From assembly GCF_002927635.1 (NCBI RefSeq), contig NZ_PRDS01000006.1, positions 124,001 to 188,000 on the forward strand: DNA of 64,000 nt. The letters are read 5' to 3'. Positions 8,930 to 18,172 of the stretch are shown here, piece by piece (position 1 is the stretch's first letter; every line of letters begins with the position of its first letter). Source of the DNA: Albidovulum inexpectatum. Lineage in GTDB: Bacteria; Pseudomonadota; Alphaproteobacteria; Rhodobacterales; Rhodobacteraceae. A program made the translations under genes and the position numbers. A model generated the notes under the pieces. That model worked only from the letters and a program-made list of their open reading frames with translations. It was not told the DNA's origin and ran no database searches.

Positions 8930-10585
8930 ATGGAAGCCGATTATGTCGTCGTCGGCGGCGGGTCCGGCGGCAGCGCTGTCACCTGGCGCCTGGTCGAGGC
9001 GGGCAAGAGCGTGATCGTCATCGAATATGGCGGGACCGATGCCGGGCCGTTCATCCAGATGCCCGCCGCCCTGTCCTATCCGATGAACATGCGGCTCTAC
9101 GACTGGGGCTATCAGAGCGAGCCCGAGCCGAACCTGAACAATCGCCGGCTGGCCTGTCCGCGCGGCAAGGTGATCGGCGGGTCCTCGTCGATCAACGGCA
9201 TGGTCTTCGTGCGCGGCCACGCGCGCGATTTTGACCACTGGGCGGAAAGCGGCGCCCAGGGGTGGGCCTATGCCGACGTCCTGCCCTATTTCAAGCGCAT
9301 GGAGACATGGCATGGCGGCAACGGCCAGCCGAGCCCATGGCGCGGAACGGACGGCCCCCTGCACGTCTCTCGTGGGCCGCGCAGGAACCCGCTGTTCCAT
9401 GCCTTCGTCGAAGCCGGGCGCCAGGCCGGCTACGAGGTGACCGAAGACTACAATGGTGAAAAGCAGGAAGGCTTCGGCCCGATGGAGGCCACGATCTGGA
9501 AGGGCCGGCGCTGGTCGGCCGCCACGGCCTATCTGAAGCCCGCGCTGAAACGCCCCAACTGCACGCTGGTGCGCGGCCTTGCCCGCCGGGTGGTCATCGA
9601 GAACGGCCGCGCTACGGGTGTCGAGATCGAGCGCGGCGGAAAGGTGCAGACCATCCGCGCCCGCGCCGAGGTGATCCTTGCCGCGTCGTCGATCAACACG
9701 CCAAAGCTTCTGATGCTGTCCGGCATCGGACCGGCGGCGCATCTGGCCGAACACGGGATCGGCGTGGTGGCCGATCGTCCCGGCGTGGGGGCGAACCTGC
9801 AGGATCACCTGGAAATCTACATGCAATATGCCAGCCGGCAGCCGATCACGCTGTATCGCTACTGGAACCTGTGGGGCAAGGCGATCATCGGGGCCCAGTG
9901 GCTGTTCACGCGGACGGGTCTTGGCGCCTCGAACCAGTTCGAAAGCTGCGGCTTCATCCGGTCGGACAAGGGCGTGGAATATCCCGATATCCAGTATCAT
10001 TTCCTGCCGCTGGCGGTGCGCTATGACGGCAAGGCCGCGGCCGAGGGGCATGGCTTCCAGGCCCATGTCGGGCCGATGCGCTCGAAGTCGCGCGGCTCGG
10101 TCACGCTGCGCTCATCCGACCCGCGCGAGGCGCCCGTGATCCGCTTCAACTACATGTCCCACCCCGACGATTGGGACGAGTTCCGCAAATGCGTGCGCCT
10201 GACGCGCGAGATCTTTGCCCAGCCCGCCTTCGAACCCTATGTCGATCACGAGATCCAACCGGGCGCGAAGGTCCAGACGGATGACGAGATCGACGCCTTC
10301 ATCCGCGAACATGCCGAAAGCGCCTATCATCCCTGTGGGACGGCGAAGATGGGGCGGCGCGACGATCCGATGGCGGTCGTCGATCCCGAATGCCGCGTGA
10401 TCGGGGTCGAGGGGCTGCGCGTGGCCGACAGTTCGATCTTTCCGCGCATCACGAACGGCAACCTGAACGCGCCGTCGATCATGGTGGGCGAGAAGGCCGC
10501 CGATCACATCCTGGGGCGCACGCCTCTGCCGCGCGAAAATCTGCAGCCCTGGATCAATCCGCGCTGGCGCGAGTCGCAACGCTGA
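8930..10585 (+). CDS. betA: Choline dehydrogenase, GMC family
   Basis: This is a 551-residue FAD enzyme. The start at 8930 is chosen because CGGAG (8918-8922) is well placed there; an ATG at 8915 would overlap that site. The N-terminus has the dinucleotide-binding [13 protein letters not shown]. The C-terminus has the catalytic His region ([12 protein letters not shown]) and GNLNAPSIM, which supplies the second active-site His/Asn. It oxidises choline to betaine aldehyde at the inner membrane. It is the third gene of betIBA and ends 15 bp before the convergent pabC. Confidence 0.95.
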   Translation: MEADYVVVGGGSGGSAVTWRLVEAGKSVIVIEYGGTDAGPFIQMPAALSYPMNMRLYDWGYQSEPEPNLNNRRLACPRGKVIGGSSSINGMVFVRGHARDFDHWAESGAQGWAYADVLPYFKRMETWHGGNGQPSPWRGTDGPLHVSRGPRRNPLFHAFVEAGRQAGYEVTEDYNGEKQEGFGPMEATIWKGRRWSAATAYLKPALKRPNCTLVRGLARRVVIENGRATGVEIERGGKVQTIRARAEVILAASSINTPKLLMLSGIGPAAHLAEHGIGVVADRPGVGANLQDHLEIYMQYASRQPITLYRYWNLWGKAIIGAQWLFTRTGLGASNQFESCGFIRSDKGVEYPDIQYHFLPLAVRYDGKAAAEGHGFQAHVGPMRSKSRGSVTLRSSDPREAPVIRFNYMSHPDDWDEFRKCVRLTREIFAQPAFEPYVDHEIQPGAKVQTDDEIDAFIREHAESAYHPCGTAKMGRRDDPMAVVDPECRVIGVEGLRVADSSIFPRITNGNLNAPSIMVGEKAADHILGRTPLPRENLQPWINPRWRESQR

Positions 10586-10600
10586 AACCGGCCGGCGGGG

Positions 10601-11227
10601 TCACTCGACCAGCCGCGCCGGGATCAGGCCGCGCAGGGAATTGCCGACGAACAGCCTTGCCCCACGAAGCTCATGCGGGCGGATCACGCCCTCGCGCGCG
10701 GCGCGGCTGGCCAGAAGTTCGCCCCGCAGGATTCCCGGCAGACAGCCGCAGGACAGCGGCGGCGTGATCAGGCCCTGACCCGGATCGACAAAGACATTCG
10801 TGATCGTTCCTTCGGCGACTTCGTCGCGGGTGTTGAGGAAGATCAGTTCGTCCACGCCGTCCGGCAGATTGGCGCGCGCACGGTCATAAAGTTCGCGCGC
10901 GGTGGTCTTGTGCTGCAGCGCCGGGTCGTCGGGGTTCAGTCGCTCGGACGCGATGGCGACACGCCATTCGGTGGGGGCCGGGGGCAGGGGGGCGGTGATC
11001 AGCTGCACATCGCCCGCCCGCCCGATCGTCAGCCTGACACGCAGGGCGCGGTCGCCCGATATGTCGGACAGGGCCTCATCGATAGCCGCGCGGTTCCATG
11101 CGAAACCCAGGATCGCTGCCGATGCCCGGGCGCGGCCCAGATGCGCCTCGAGCCTGCGAAACCCGTGCCCGTCCCAGGCAAGGGTTTCGATCAATCGCGT
11201 GTCAGGTCGGCAAAGCGCGCTTTCCAC
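10601..11227 (-). CDS. pabC: Aminodeoxychorismate lyase-like class IV aminotransferase
   Basis: This 208-residue fold-IV PLP protein has RLIETLAWDG at its start, the presumed PLP-lysine region QHKTTARELYDRA, and the FLNTRDEVAEGTITNVFVD block. PabC releases pyruvate from 4-amino-4-deoxychorismate to give p-aminobenzoate for folate. Its start overlaps the end of pabB by 37 bp, indicating translational coupling. At 208 residues it is shorter than E. coli PabC (about 270), but it is similar to what I recall of Rhodobacterales proteins in this position. Confidence 0.85.
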   Translation of the reverse strand: MESALCRPDTRLIETLAWDGHGFRRLEAHLGRARASAAILGFAWNRAAIDEALSDISGDRALRVRLTIGRAGDVQLITAPLPPAPTEWRVAIASERLNPDDPALQHKTTARELYDRARANLPDGVDELIFLNTRDEVAEGTITNVFVDPGQGLITPPLSCGCLPGILRGELLASRAAREGVIRPHELRGARLFVGNSLRGLIPARLVE

Positions 11228-12324
11228 AATGCTTCCTCGTATTCACCTTCGGGCGTGGAATCCGCGACGATCCCGCCGCCTACGCCAAATTCGGCCCGCC
11301 CGTCATCGTAAAGCTCGATCGTGCGGATCGCCACGTTGAAGCGCGCCGCGCCATCCGGTGCCATCCAGCCGATCGCGCCGCAATAGGCATCGCGGGGGCC
11401 GTCCTCCAGCTCACGGATGATTTCCATGGCGCGAATCTTGGGCGCCCCGGTGATCGAGCCACAGGGAAAGAGCGCGCGGAAGATCTCGGAGCCGCGCACG
11501 CCGTCGCGCAGACGCCCCGTCACGCGCGAAATCATCTGATGGACCGTCGCATAGGTCTCGACGCGGTAGAGATCGGGCACCCGAACCGAACCCAAGCGGC
11601 AGATCCGAGAGATGTCGTTGCGAAGAAGATCAACGATCATAAGGTTTTCCGCCCTGTTCTTCACACTTTGCGCCAGGCCGTCGCGCAGGGCGGAATCACG
11701 CTTGGGATCGGGGTGGCGCGGGGCCGTGCCCTTCATCGGGCGGGTTTCGATATGGCCATCCGCGGTCGTTGCAAAGAACAGTTCGGGTGATCGGGACAGG
11801 ATCCGGGGCATGCCGGGCAGATCGACCAAGGCCCCGTGCCGGACCGGCTGGCGTACGGCGAGCGCTGCGTAGAGACCCCGGGCGCTGCCCCGGTACTGCG
11901 CCTGCATCCGCATCGTCAGGTTCGCCTGGTAGATGTCGCCGGCCGCGATGTAGTCCAGAATCCTGCAAATGGCCGTGGCATGGCGGCGGGCATCCCAGCC
12001 GGGCGTGATGTTCGCCAGCGTCGCCAGCCCGGCTTCGTCCCCAGCGGCGCGCAGGAACTCATTCGCCGGGCGGGGGCCGCCGAAGACACCCAGAGCCAGC
12101 AGCGGCACCCGGCGGCCTTCGGGCATCAGCGGCATCAGCCGCGCCTCCAGCGCATAGCCAAGCTCGTAGCTTGCCAGCCCCGCAACCCATTTCCCGCGCG
12201 CGAGAGCCGCGTCCAGCCGCGCAAGCGCCGCGGGCACCTCCGCCGCCGCATCGGCGCGGATGATCTCTTCGGCGTCGTCGAACAGGACCGGCGCGCCGGA
12301 CGGGCCGTCTTCGATCAGGATCAT
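11191..12324 (-). CDS. pabB: Aminodeoxychorismate synthase component I
   Basis: The 377-residue protein starts at the ATG at 12324 (MILIEDGPSGAPVLFDD); an upstream extension of about 80 codons is Arg/Ser-rich and not protein-like. It is a chorismate-binding enzyme with ETRPMKGTAPR. The Lys in MKGT is the PabB-type catalytic residue, whereas TrpE has Ala there, so p-aminobenzoate rather than anthranilate synthesis is indicated. The block DLLRNDISRICRLGSV is also conserved. The glutamine amidotransferase partner PabA is not in the window. It overlaps pabC. Confidence 0.9.
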   Translation of the reverse strand: MILIEDGPSGAPVLFDDAEEIIRADAAAEVPAALARLDAALARGKWVAGLASYELGYALEARLMPLMPEGRRVPLLALGVFGGPRPANEFLRAAGDEAGLATLANITPGWDARRHATAICRILDYIAAGDIYQANLTMRMQAQYRGSARGLYAALAVRQPVRHGALVDLPGMPRILSRSPELFFATTADGHIETRPMKGTAPRHPDPKRDSALRDGLAQSVKNRAENLMIVDLLRNDISRICRLGSVRVPDLYRVETYATVHQMISRVTGRLRDGVRGSEIFRALFPCGSITGAPKIRAMEIIRELEDGPRDAYCGAIGWMAPDGAARFNVAIRTIELYDDGRAEFGVGGGIVADSTPEGEYEEALWKARFADLTRD

Positions 12325-12445
12325 GGCATCCCGCAGTGTTGAGAATCGCGCGCGAACTTGGGCGTTCGCGGGCGCAAAGGCAAGCACGCCGGCGCCATGT
12401 TGCGGCCCGTTCGCGGCGTTGCCCGCCGGCAGATGCCCCCGGGAA

Positions 12446-14071
12446 CTAGAGCTCCTTAGCCCGGGCGCGCAGTTCGAATTTCTGCACCTTGCCGGTGGCC
12501 GTCTTAGGCAGTTCGCAGAAGACCACACGCTTTGGTGTCTTGAAGCCCGCCAGTCGCGCACGGGCAAAGGCGATCAGCTCTGCCTCGGTCGCGTCGTGCC
12601 CTTCCTTCAGTTCGACGAAGGCGCAGGGAACCTCGCCCCATTTCTCGTCGGGCTTGGCCACGACCGAACACAGAAGGACGGCGGGATGATGCATCAGCAC
12701 GCCCTCGACCTCGACCGAGGAGACGTTCTCGCCGCCCGAAATGATGATGTCCTTCGCGCGGTCGGTGATCTTGATATAGCCGTCGGGGTGCTGAAACGCG
12801 ATGTCGCCCGAGCGGAACCACCCGCCGCGAAAAGCCTCTTCGGTGGCTTTCGGGTTGCGGTAATAGCCCTTCATCACGGCGTTGCCGCGAATGGCGATCT
12901 CGCCCAGCGTCTGGCCGTCGCGCGGAACAGGCCGGTCATGGGCATCAAGGACGGTGATCTCCTCCATGAAGGGCATGGCGACGCCCGTGCGCGCCTTGAT
13001 CGCAGCGCGTTCCTCCTGGGGCAGGTCGTCCCATTCCGGGCGCCACAGGCATTCCGTCACATGGCCGAAGGTTTCGGTCAGGCCATAGACCTGCGTGACG
13101 TTGAAGCCCAGCGGCTCGATCGCGGCCAGCGTTGCGGCAGCCGGCGGGGCGCCTGCCGTAAAGACCTGGACGACATGGTCGAAGGGGCGGCGCTCTTCGG
13201 GCCTGGCATTGATGATCATGTTCAGAACGATCGGCGCGCCGCCGAAATGCGTGACCCCGTGATCGGCAATGGCATCATAGATGTTGCGCGCATTCACCTC
13301 GCGGCAGCAGACCAGCGTGCCACCGACCACCGGCAGCATCCATGTGTGGCACCAGCCGTTGCAATGGAACAGCGGCACGATCGCCAGATAGACCGGGCGG
13401 ATGCCCACGGCCCATGAGACCGCTGTTCCCATCGCAAGGAGATACGCTCCGCGGTGATGATACACGACTCCCTTGGGCCGTCCGGTCGTGCCCGAAGTGT
13501 AGTTCAGCGACAGGCTTTCCCATTCGTCCTGGGGCATGATCCAGCGAAAGCCCGGATTGCCGCTGGCCAGGAAGTCTTCGTACGCGATGTGCTCACCCGT
13601 GGCCTGCAGGCCGGCCTGCGGATCGGCAACTTCGACGATACGTGGCGCTGGACCATCCATCATGTCGATCGCCTGCATTGCAAGCGGCAGCAAGGCGGTA
13701 TCGCAAAGCAGGACCTTCGCGCCGCCGTGGTCAAGGATGTATCCCACGGTATCGGGATCAAGGCGCGTGTTGATCGTGTTCAGAACGGCCCCTGCCGCGG
13801 GCACGCCGAAATGCGCTTCGGCCTGGGCGGGGACGTTGGGTAACAGGGTGGCGACGACATCGCCCGGTTGCACCCCCGCCGCGGCCAGCGCCGAGGCCAG
13901 CCGCGTGACCCGTTGGTGATACTCGGCATAACTGCGCTGGACATCGCGATAGATCACGGCCACATGGTCGGCAAAGACATCGGCCGCACGATGCAGAAAC
14001 GACAGAGGTGTCAAAGCGACATGGTTTGCCGCGTTTTTTGCAAGACCGGTTTCGTCGGCCATCCAGCCCAT
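12446..14071 (-). CDS. Acyl-CoA synthetase, DmdB-like
   Basis: The 541-residue ANL-superfamily ligase starts at 14071, where GGGGAGGAG precedes the ATG with good spacing; an open extension further upstream overlaps the divergent gene and is rejected. The A3 motif is NYTSGTTGRPKGVVYHHRG, and the C-terminal domain holds the catalytic Lys (KTATGKVQKFELR). It activates a short- or medium-chain fatty acid to its CoA thioester through an acyl-AMP. Overall sequence resembles the 3-methylmercaptopropionyl-CoA ligase (DmdB) group of Rhodobacteraceae, but a general medium-chain substrate is equally possible. Confidence 0.88.
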   Translation of the reverse strand: MGWMADETGLAKNAANHVALTPLSFLHRAADVFADHVAVIYRDVQRSYAEYHQRVTRLASALAAAGVQPGDVVATLLPNVPAQAEAHFGVPAAGAVLNTINTRLDPDTVGYILDHGGAKVLLCDTALLPLAMQAIDMMDGPAPRIVEVADPQAGLQATGEHIAYEDFLASGNPGFRWIMPQDEWESLSLNYTSGTTGRPKGVVYHHRGAYLLAMGTAVSWAVGIRPVYLAIVPLFHCNGWCHTWMLPVVGGTLVCCREVNARNIYDAIADHGVTHFGGAPIVLNMIINARPEERRPFDHVVQVFTAGAPPAAATLAAIEPLGFNVTQVYGLTETFGHVTECLWRPEWDDLPQEERAAIKARTGVAMPFMEEITVLDAHDRPVPRDGQTLGEIAIRGNAVMKGYYRNPKATEEAFRGGWFRSGDIAFQHPDGYIKITDRAKDIIISGGENVSSVEVEGVLMHHPAVLLCSVVAKPDEKWGEVPCAFVELKEGHDATEAELIAFARARLAGFKTPKRVVFCELPKTATGKVQKFELRARAKEL

Positions 14072-14165
14072 GGTTCTCCTCCCCGACGGAAAATGTCGCC
14101 CATGGGACAGATTAATTGCACGGGTGGTGCCAGCAGGATACCGGAAATCGACATTCGGTGAGCCC

Positions 14166-15086
14166 ATGACGACACTTGTGACCGTTGCCACGAAGAATCG
14201 CACACTTGTCGCCGCATGTCTTGTGCTGGGATTTGCGGCAATCATCGGGCTGACCGACAATCTGGTCCGGCCGCTGGCGGCCGAGATCGGGCTGTGGCAG
14301 TTCCACGCAATGCGCAGCATGTTCGCGCTTGCCCTGCTGGGGCTGGGCGCGCCGCTGCTGGGGTTGAACCTGCGCCCGGTGCGGCCCGGCGCGGTCGCGC
14401 TGCGCAGCCTGCTGCTGGGTGGTGCCATCATGATTTATTTTGCCTCGCTGGCCTTCATGCCGGTCGCCGGGGCGGCTGCGGGGTTGTTCACGGCGCCGAT
14501 CTTCACGCTGCTGATCGTGCGGTTCTGCTTCGGCGTGCCCATCGGGCGCTTCCGTATCGCGGCGGTAATCGTTGGTTTTGCGGGGGTCCTGCTGGTGCTG
14601 AACCCGTCACCCGGAAGGACGGGAATGATCGCCCTGATGCCGGTCGTGGCCGGGATCCTGTATGCGCTTGGCAATATCGCCACCCGTCGCTGGTGCGAGG
14701 GCGAAACGCCCGAGGCGCTTCTGATGGGGTTCTTCATCGCTCTTGGGGTGATGGGGGCTGTCGGCATGGTCGTGATGGCCATTCTTCAGCCCAGCGTGCC
14801 ACAGGGTCCGGCGGGCTTCGTTCTTCGGCCGCTCGTAGCCCTGTCGCCTTCGATCCTGGCGCAGATCCTGTTCCAGGCCGTCGGCGCCCTGGCGGGGGTT
14901 GCGCTTTTGACCCGGGCCTATCAGATCGCCGAGGTCAGCCGTGTCGCGATCTTCGAATATGCGCTGCTGCCCATGGCGGCGGCGTGGTCCTGGGTGCTGT
15001 GGGGGCAGTCGGCCTCTGCCGCCGAACTTGCCGGAATGGTGCTGATCGTCGTCTCGGGGCTTATCATCGCGCTGAGGGGCAGATAG
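14166..15086 (+). CDS. EamA/DMT-family transporter
   Basis: The 306-residue protein begins at 14166 with GGTGAG just before the ATG and has about ten hydrophobic helices. Glycine/alanine-rich helix pairs and LPMAAAWSWVLWGQ near the end fit the second EamA repeat. Substrate unknown. It is divergent from the acyl-CoA synthetase gene with a 94-bp shared upstream region and is followed by a sulfotransferase gene after 10 bp. It is only distantly similar to the EamA protein at 2.8-3.7 kb. Confidence 0.85.
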   Translation: MTTLVTVATKNRTLVAACLVLGFAAIIGLTDNLVRPLAAEIGLWQFHAMRSMFALALLGLGAPLLGLNLRPVRPGAVALRSLLLGGAIMIYFASLAFMPVAGAAAGLFTAPIFTLLIVRFCFGVPIGRFRIAAVIVGFAGVLLVLNPSPGRTGMIALMPVVAGILYALGNIATRRWCEGETPEALLMGFFIALGVMGAVGMVVMAILQPSVPQGPAGFVLRPLVALSPSILAQILFQAVGALAGVALLTRAYQIAEVSRVAIFEYALLPMAAAWSWVLWGQSASAAELAGMVLIVVSGLIIALRGR

Positions 15087-15096
15087 CCTGCGCCGC

Positions 15097-15753
15097 ATGA
15101 TCCTTTCGCGCGGCCGCAGATACATCTTCATCCATATCCCCAAAACGGGGGGGACGGCGCTGACGCTGGCGCTCGAATCGCGCGCCATGCGCGATGACAT
15201 CATCCTGTCCGACACGCCGAAGGGCCGAAAGCGCCGCAGGCGTGTTCAGGGCATCAATTCCGCCGGGCGTTTGTGGAAGCATTCCCGCCTGAGCGACCTA
15301 CAGGGGCTGGCCACGCAAGAGGAGCTGGAAAGCTTCTTCGTCGTCACGATGGTCCGCAATCCGTGGGACCGCCTTGTCAGCTATTATCACTGGTTGCGGG
15401 TGCAGAAGTTCGATCACCCTGCGGTCCATCTGGCCCGCAGCCTGTCCTTCCCCGCCTTTCTGCGTGCACCCGCCATCGCGCAATCGATCGCGAACAGTCC
15501 GGCGGCGTCCTATGTCGCGCTGCCCGACGGGCGCGAACATTGCGATTGTTTCATCCGGCTGGAACATTTCGCGCGGGATGCCGCGCCCTTCGAAACCCAT
15601 CTGGGCTTTCCCCTGTCCCCGCTACCCGTCGCAAACAGGTCCGAACGGGCGCGTGACTGGCGTGTTCATTATACCGATGCAGATGCAGAAATCGTCGCGC
15701 GGATCTGTTCTGCGGACATCGCGCGATTTGGCTACCGCTTTGATCCTGAATGA
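15097..15753 (+). CDS. Sulfotransferase-family protein
   Basis: The 218-residue protein shows the two PAPS-binding signatures: FIHIPKTGGTALTLALE near residue 12 (5'-phosphosulfate loop) and VRNPWDRLVSYYHW near residue 90 (3'-phosphate binding). Such proteins move sulfate from PAPS to a carbohydrate or other acceptor. Bacterial members of this Sulfotransfer_2 type often act on surface polysaccharides, but no polysaccharide genes are nearby, so the acceptor is unknown. It lies 10 bp after the EamA gene, so the two may be co-expressed, and converges on sdaA with a 4-bp gap. Confidence 0.85.
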   Translation: MILSRGRRYIFIHIPKTGGTALTLALESRAMRDDIILSDTPKGRKRRRRVQGINSAGRLWKHSRLSDLQGLATQEELESFFVVTMVRNPWDRLVSYYHWLRVQKFDHPAVHLARSLSFPAFLRAPAIAQSIANSPAASYVALPDGREHCDCFIRLEHFARDAAPFETHLGFPLSPLPVANRSERARDWRVHYTDADAEIVARICSADIARFGYRFDPE

Positions 15754-15757
15754 AGGT

Positions 15758-17134
15758 TCAGCAATTCGGCACATTCACAGCCAGGCCGCCCAGCGAGGTT
15801 TCCTTGTATTTCTCGTGCATGTCATGGCCTGTCTGGCGCATCGTCTCGATGCAGGCATCCAGCGGCACGAAATGCTGCCCATCCCCGCGCAGGGCAAGGC
15901 TGGCCGCCGACACGGCCTTGATCGCGCCCAGGCCGTTGCGTTCGATGCAGGGCACCTGAACCAGCCCCTTTACCGGATCGCAGGTCATGCCCAGGTGGTG
16001 TTCCAGCGCGATCTCGGCGGCGTTTTCGATCTGCTCGGGGGTGCCGCCCATCACCGCGCACAGCCCCGCCGCTGCCATTGCCGCGGCCGAACCCACCTCG
16101 GCCTGACAGCCGCATTCGGCGCCCGAGATCGAGGCATTGTGCTTGCACAGCCCGCCGATCGCGGCCGCGGTCAGAAGGAATTCGCCGATCCGCACCGGGT
16201 TCGCCCCGGGGACATGGTCCAGCCAATAGCGAATGACGGCGGGCACGACGCCCGCGGCCCCATTCGTCGGCGCGGTGACGACCTGTCCTCCGGCGGCGTT
16301 TTCCTCGTTCACCGCCATGGCATAGACGCTGATCCAGTCGTTGATCGTGTGCGGCGCGTTCAGGTTGAGGCCGCGTTCGGCCAGCAACGCCTGATGGATT
16401 GCGCGGGCGCGGCGGCGGACCTTCAGACCGCCGGGAAGGACGCCTTCGCCCGCAAGGCCGCGCTCGATGCAATCGTTCATCACCTGCCACAGCCGCGCCA
16501 TGCCATCGTCCAACTCGCGGGCCGATCGGAAATGCAGCTCGTTCGCGCGCTTCATCTGGGCAATCGAGAGGCCGGATTCGCGCGCCATGCGCAGCATCTC
16601 GGCCGCGCTCTGGAACGGGTAGGGACAGCCCGAGGGCTGCGATGCCTTGGCGGCGCCGGCCTCAAGTTCGTCCTCGGTCAGCACGAAGCCCCCGCCGATC
16701 GAGTAATAGGTCTCCTGCAGGATCACGTCGCCCTGAGCGTCGGTTGCCATCAGGATCATCGCGTTGGCGTGTCCGGGCAGGGGGCGGTCATAGTCGAAGA
16801 TCAGGTCGCGATCGGGGTCGAAGCGCAGCGGCCCAAGGCCCGGCGGCGTGATCCGCCGCGTTTCGCGGAGCGCGGCCAGCGCGGCCTCGGCCCGGTCGTG
16901 GTCATAGCTTTCGGGCTCGAAACCGGCCAGGCCCAGGATCGTCGCCCGATCCGTCGCGTGGCCCTTGCCCGTGAAGGCAAGCGAGCCGTGCAGGGATGCG
17001 CGCAAGCCATGGGCCGAAAAGGGCGATGCGCGCAGCCGTTCCAGGAAGCGGGCGCCCGCGACCATCGGTCCCATCGTGTGCGACGAGGACGGGCCAATGC
17101 CGATCTTGAAGATGTCGAAGACGGACAGAAACAT
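15758..17134 (-). CDS. sdaA: L-serine ammonia-lyase (iron-sulfur type)
   Basis: The 458-residue single-chain L-serine dehydratase begins with the family signature [20 protein letters not shown] and contains the Cys region [20 protein letters not shown], which supplies [4Fe-4S] ligands. It deaminates L-serine to pyruvate and ammonia in the cytoplasm. A GAGGG lies before the ATG. It is divergent from rpiA. The 236-bp gap holds repeated CGAAAACG elements that may control it. Confidence 0.95.
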   Translation of the reverse strand: MFLSVFDIFKIGIGPSSSHTMGPMVAGARFLERLRASPFSAHGLRASLHGSLAFTGKGHATDRATILGLAGFEPESYDHDRAEAALAALRETRRITPPGLGPLRFDPDRDLIFDYDRPLPGHANAMILMATDAQGDVILQETYYSIGGGFVLTEDELEAGAAKASQPSGCPYPFQSAAEMLRMARESGLSIAQMKRANELHFRSARELDDGMARLWQVMNDCIERGLAGEGVLPGGLKVRRRARAIHQALLAERGLNLNAPHTINDWISVYAMAVNEENAAGGQVVTAPTNGAAGVVPAVIRYWLDHVPGANPVRIGEFLLTAAAIGGLCKHNASISGAECGCQAEVGSAAAMAAAGLCAVMGGTPEQIENAAEIALEHHLGMTCDPVKGLVQVPCIERNGLGAIKAVSAASLALRGDGQHFVPLDACIETMRQTGHDMHEKYKETSLGGLAVNVPNC

Positions 17135-17250
17135 GCTGGCTTTCCCTCGGGCGTTTCATCGGCATGTGCATGGCGGACGCGTCGCGCAATGCGGCCGGTC
17201 GGATGTCCTGCCGCCCAGAGATAGAGCCACAGCGGACCGGGCGCGTACAT

Positions 17251-17278
17251 CGAAAACGACCTTTCGGAGACGAAAACG
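17251..17278. promoter_or_regulatory. Possible operator between sdaA and rpiA
   Basis: CGAAAACG occurs twice exactly, at 17251-17258 and 17271-17278, 20 bp apart (two helical turns). Between them TTTCG-GAGA-CGAAA (17262-17275) forms a perfect dyad sharing the second copy. Such TTTCG/CGAAA boxes recall DeoR-family operators, but no such regulator is in the window. The rest of the 236-bp gap (17135-17370) shows nothing else I can assign apart from the rpiA ribosome site GGAG at 17361. Confidence 0.45.
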
Positions 17279-17370
17279 CGCCCACGCGTGCAGCTTGGAC
17301 AGACGATTGCCCCTCGCGCTGGCCGCCGGTCTTGCCTATAACCAAGGCGATCGCCGAGACGGAGACGAGA

Positions 17371-18159
17371 ATGTTTGCAAATCTGTCCCCCATCGACAGG
17401 GCAAAACTGGCTGCCGCGCGCCATGCGGTAGGCCTGATCGAAAACGGCATGCGCGTGGGGCTGGGCACCGGATCGACTGCCGCCTGGATGGTGCGCTGCC
17501 TGGCCGAACGCGCCCAAAGCGAAGGGCTGGATCTGACCTGCGCCGCCACGTCCGAACGCACCGCGCAACTTGCGACCGAACTTGGCCTGAATGTCGTATC
17601 CCTTGACGAGGCGGGCTGGCTGGACATCACCATCGACGGTACGGACGAATTCGACCCGGACCTGAACCTGATCAAGGGCGGCGGCGCGGCGCATCTGCGC
17701 GAAAAGATCGTGGCAACCGCATCGGACCGGATGGTGGTCATCGCCGATCCGGGCAAGCGCGTCGCGCAGCTTGGCGCCTTTCCCTTGCCGGTCGAGGTTC
17801 TGGCATTCGGCATGACGGCCACCCGTCGCCTGATCGAGGAAATCCTGGAATCCTTTGACGTTCTCGGGCGCCAGATCACGCTGCGGATGGACGGCGACAA
17901 GCCGCTGGTGACGGATGAAGGAAATCACGTTCTTGACCTGCATCTGGGCCGTATCGGCAATCCGCGCCAGCTGGCGCTGGTACTCAACCAGGTGCCCGGT
18001 GTGGTCGATAACGGCCTGTTCATCGACATCTGCGACCAGGTGATCGTGGGGCATCCCGACGGTCGGGTCGAGATCCATGACCATGCCAGCGGCCACAGCA
18101 CCTTGGGCCAGGTTCCCACCGAAGAGCCCGAGAACATCTTTGCCGATCTTGGCGACTGA
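17371..18159 (+). CDS. rpiA: Ribose-5-phosphate isomerase A
   Basis: The 262-residue enzyme begins at 17371, preceded by GGAG; a longer upstream reading is not protein-like. It contains the phosphate/sugar loop GLGTGSTAAWMV and the catalytic block DGTDEFDPDLNLIKGGGAAHLREK. It interconverts ribose 5-phosphate and ribulose 5-phosphate in the pentose phosphate pathway. It is followed 13 bp later by gor. NADPH from that pathway feeds glutathione reductase, so the pairing makes sense. Confidence 0.96.
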   Translation: MFANLSPIDRAKLAAARHAVGLIENGMRVGLGTGSTAAWMVRCLAERAQSEGLDLTCAATSERTAQLATELGLNVVSLDEAGWLDITIDGTDEFDPDLNLIKGGGAAHLREKIVATASDRMVVIADPGKRVAQLGAFPLPVEVLAFGMTATRRLIEEILESFDVLGRQITLRMDGDKPLVTDEGNHVLDLHLGRIGNPRQLALVLNQVPGVVDNGLFIDICDQVIVGHPDGRVEIHDHASGHSTLGQVPTEEPENIFADLGD

Positions 18160-18172
18160 AATGCAGGACGGA

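Noticed and set aside
8393-10066. A 557-codon minus-strand frame opposite betB/betA
   Set aside because: Antisense shadow of two certain genes; no recognisable motif or ribosome site.
12325-12567. N-terminal extension of pabB to 12567
   Set aside because: The extra 81 residues are Arg/Ser/Pro-rich and run into the end of the acyl-CoA synthetase gene; the conserved PabB start is at 12324.
14072-14431. N-terminal extension of the acyl-CoA synthetase to 14431
   Set aside because: It would cover the start of the divergent EamA gene. A strong ribosome site and the conserved start are at 14071.
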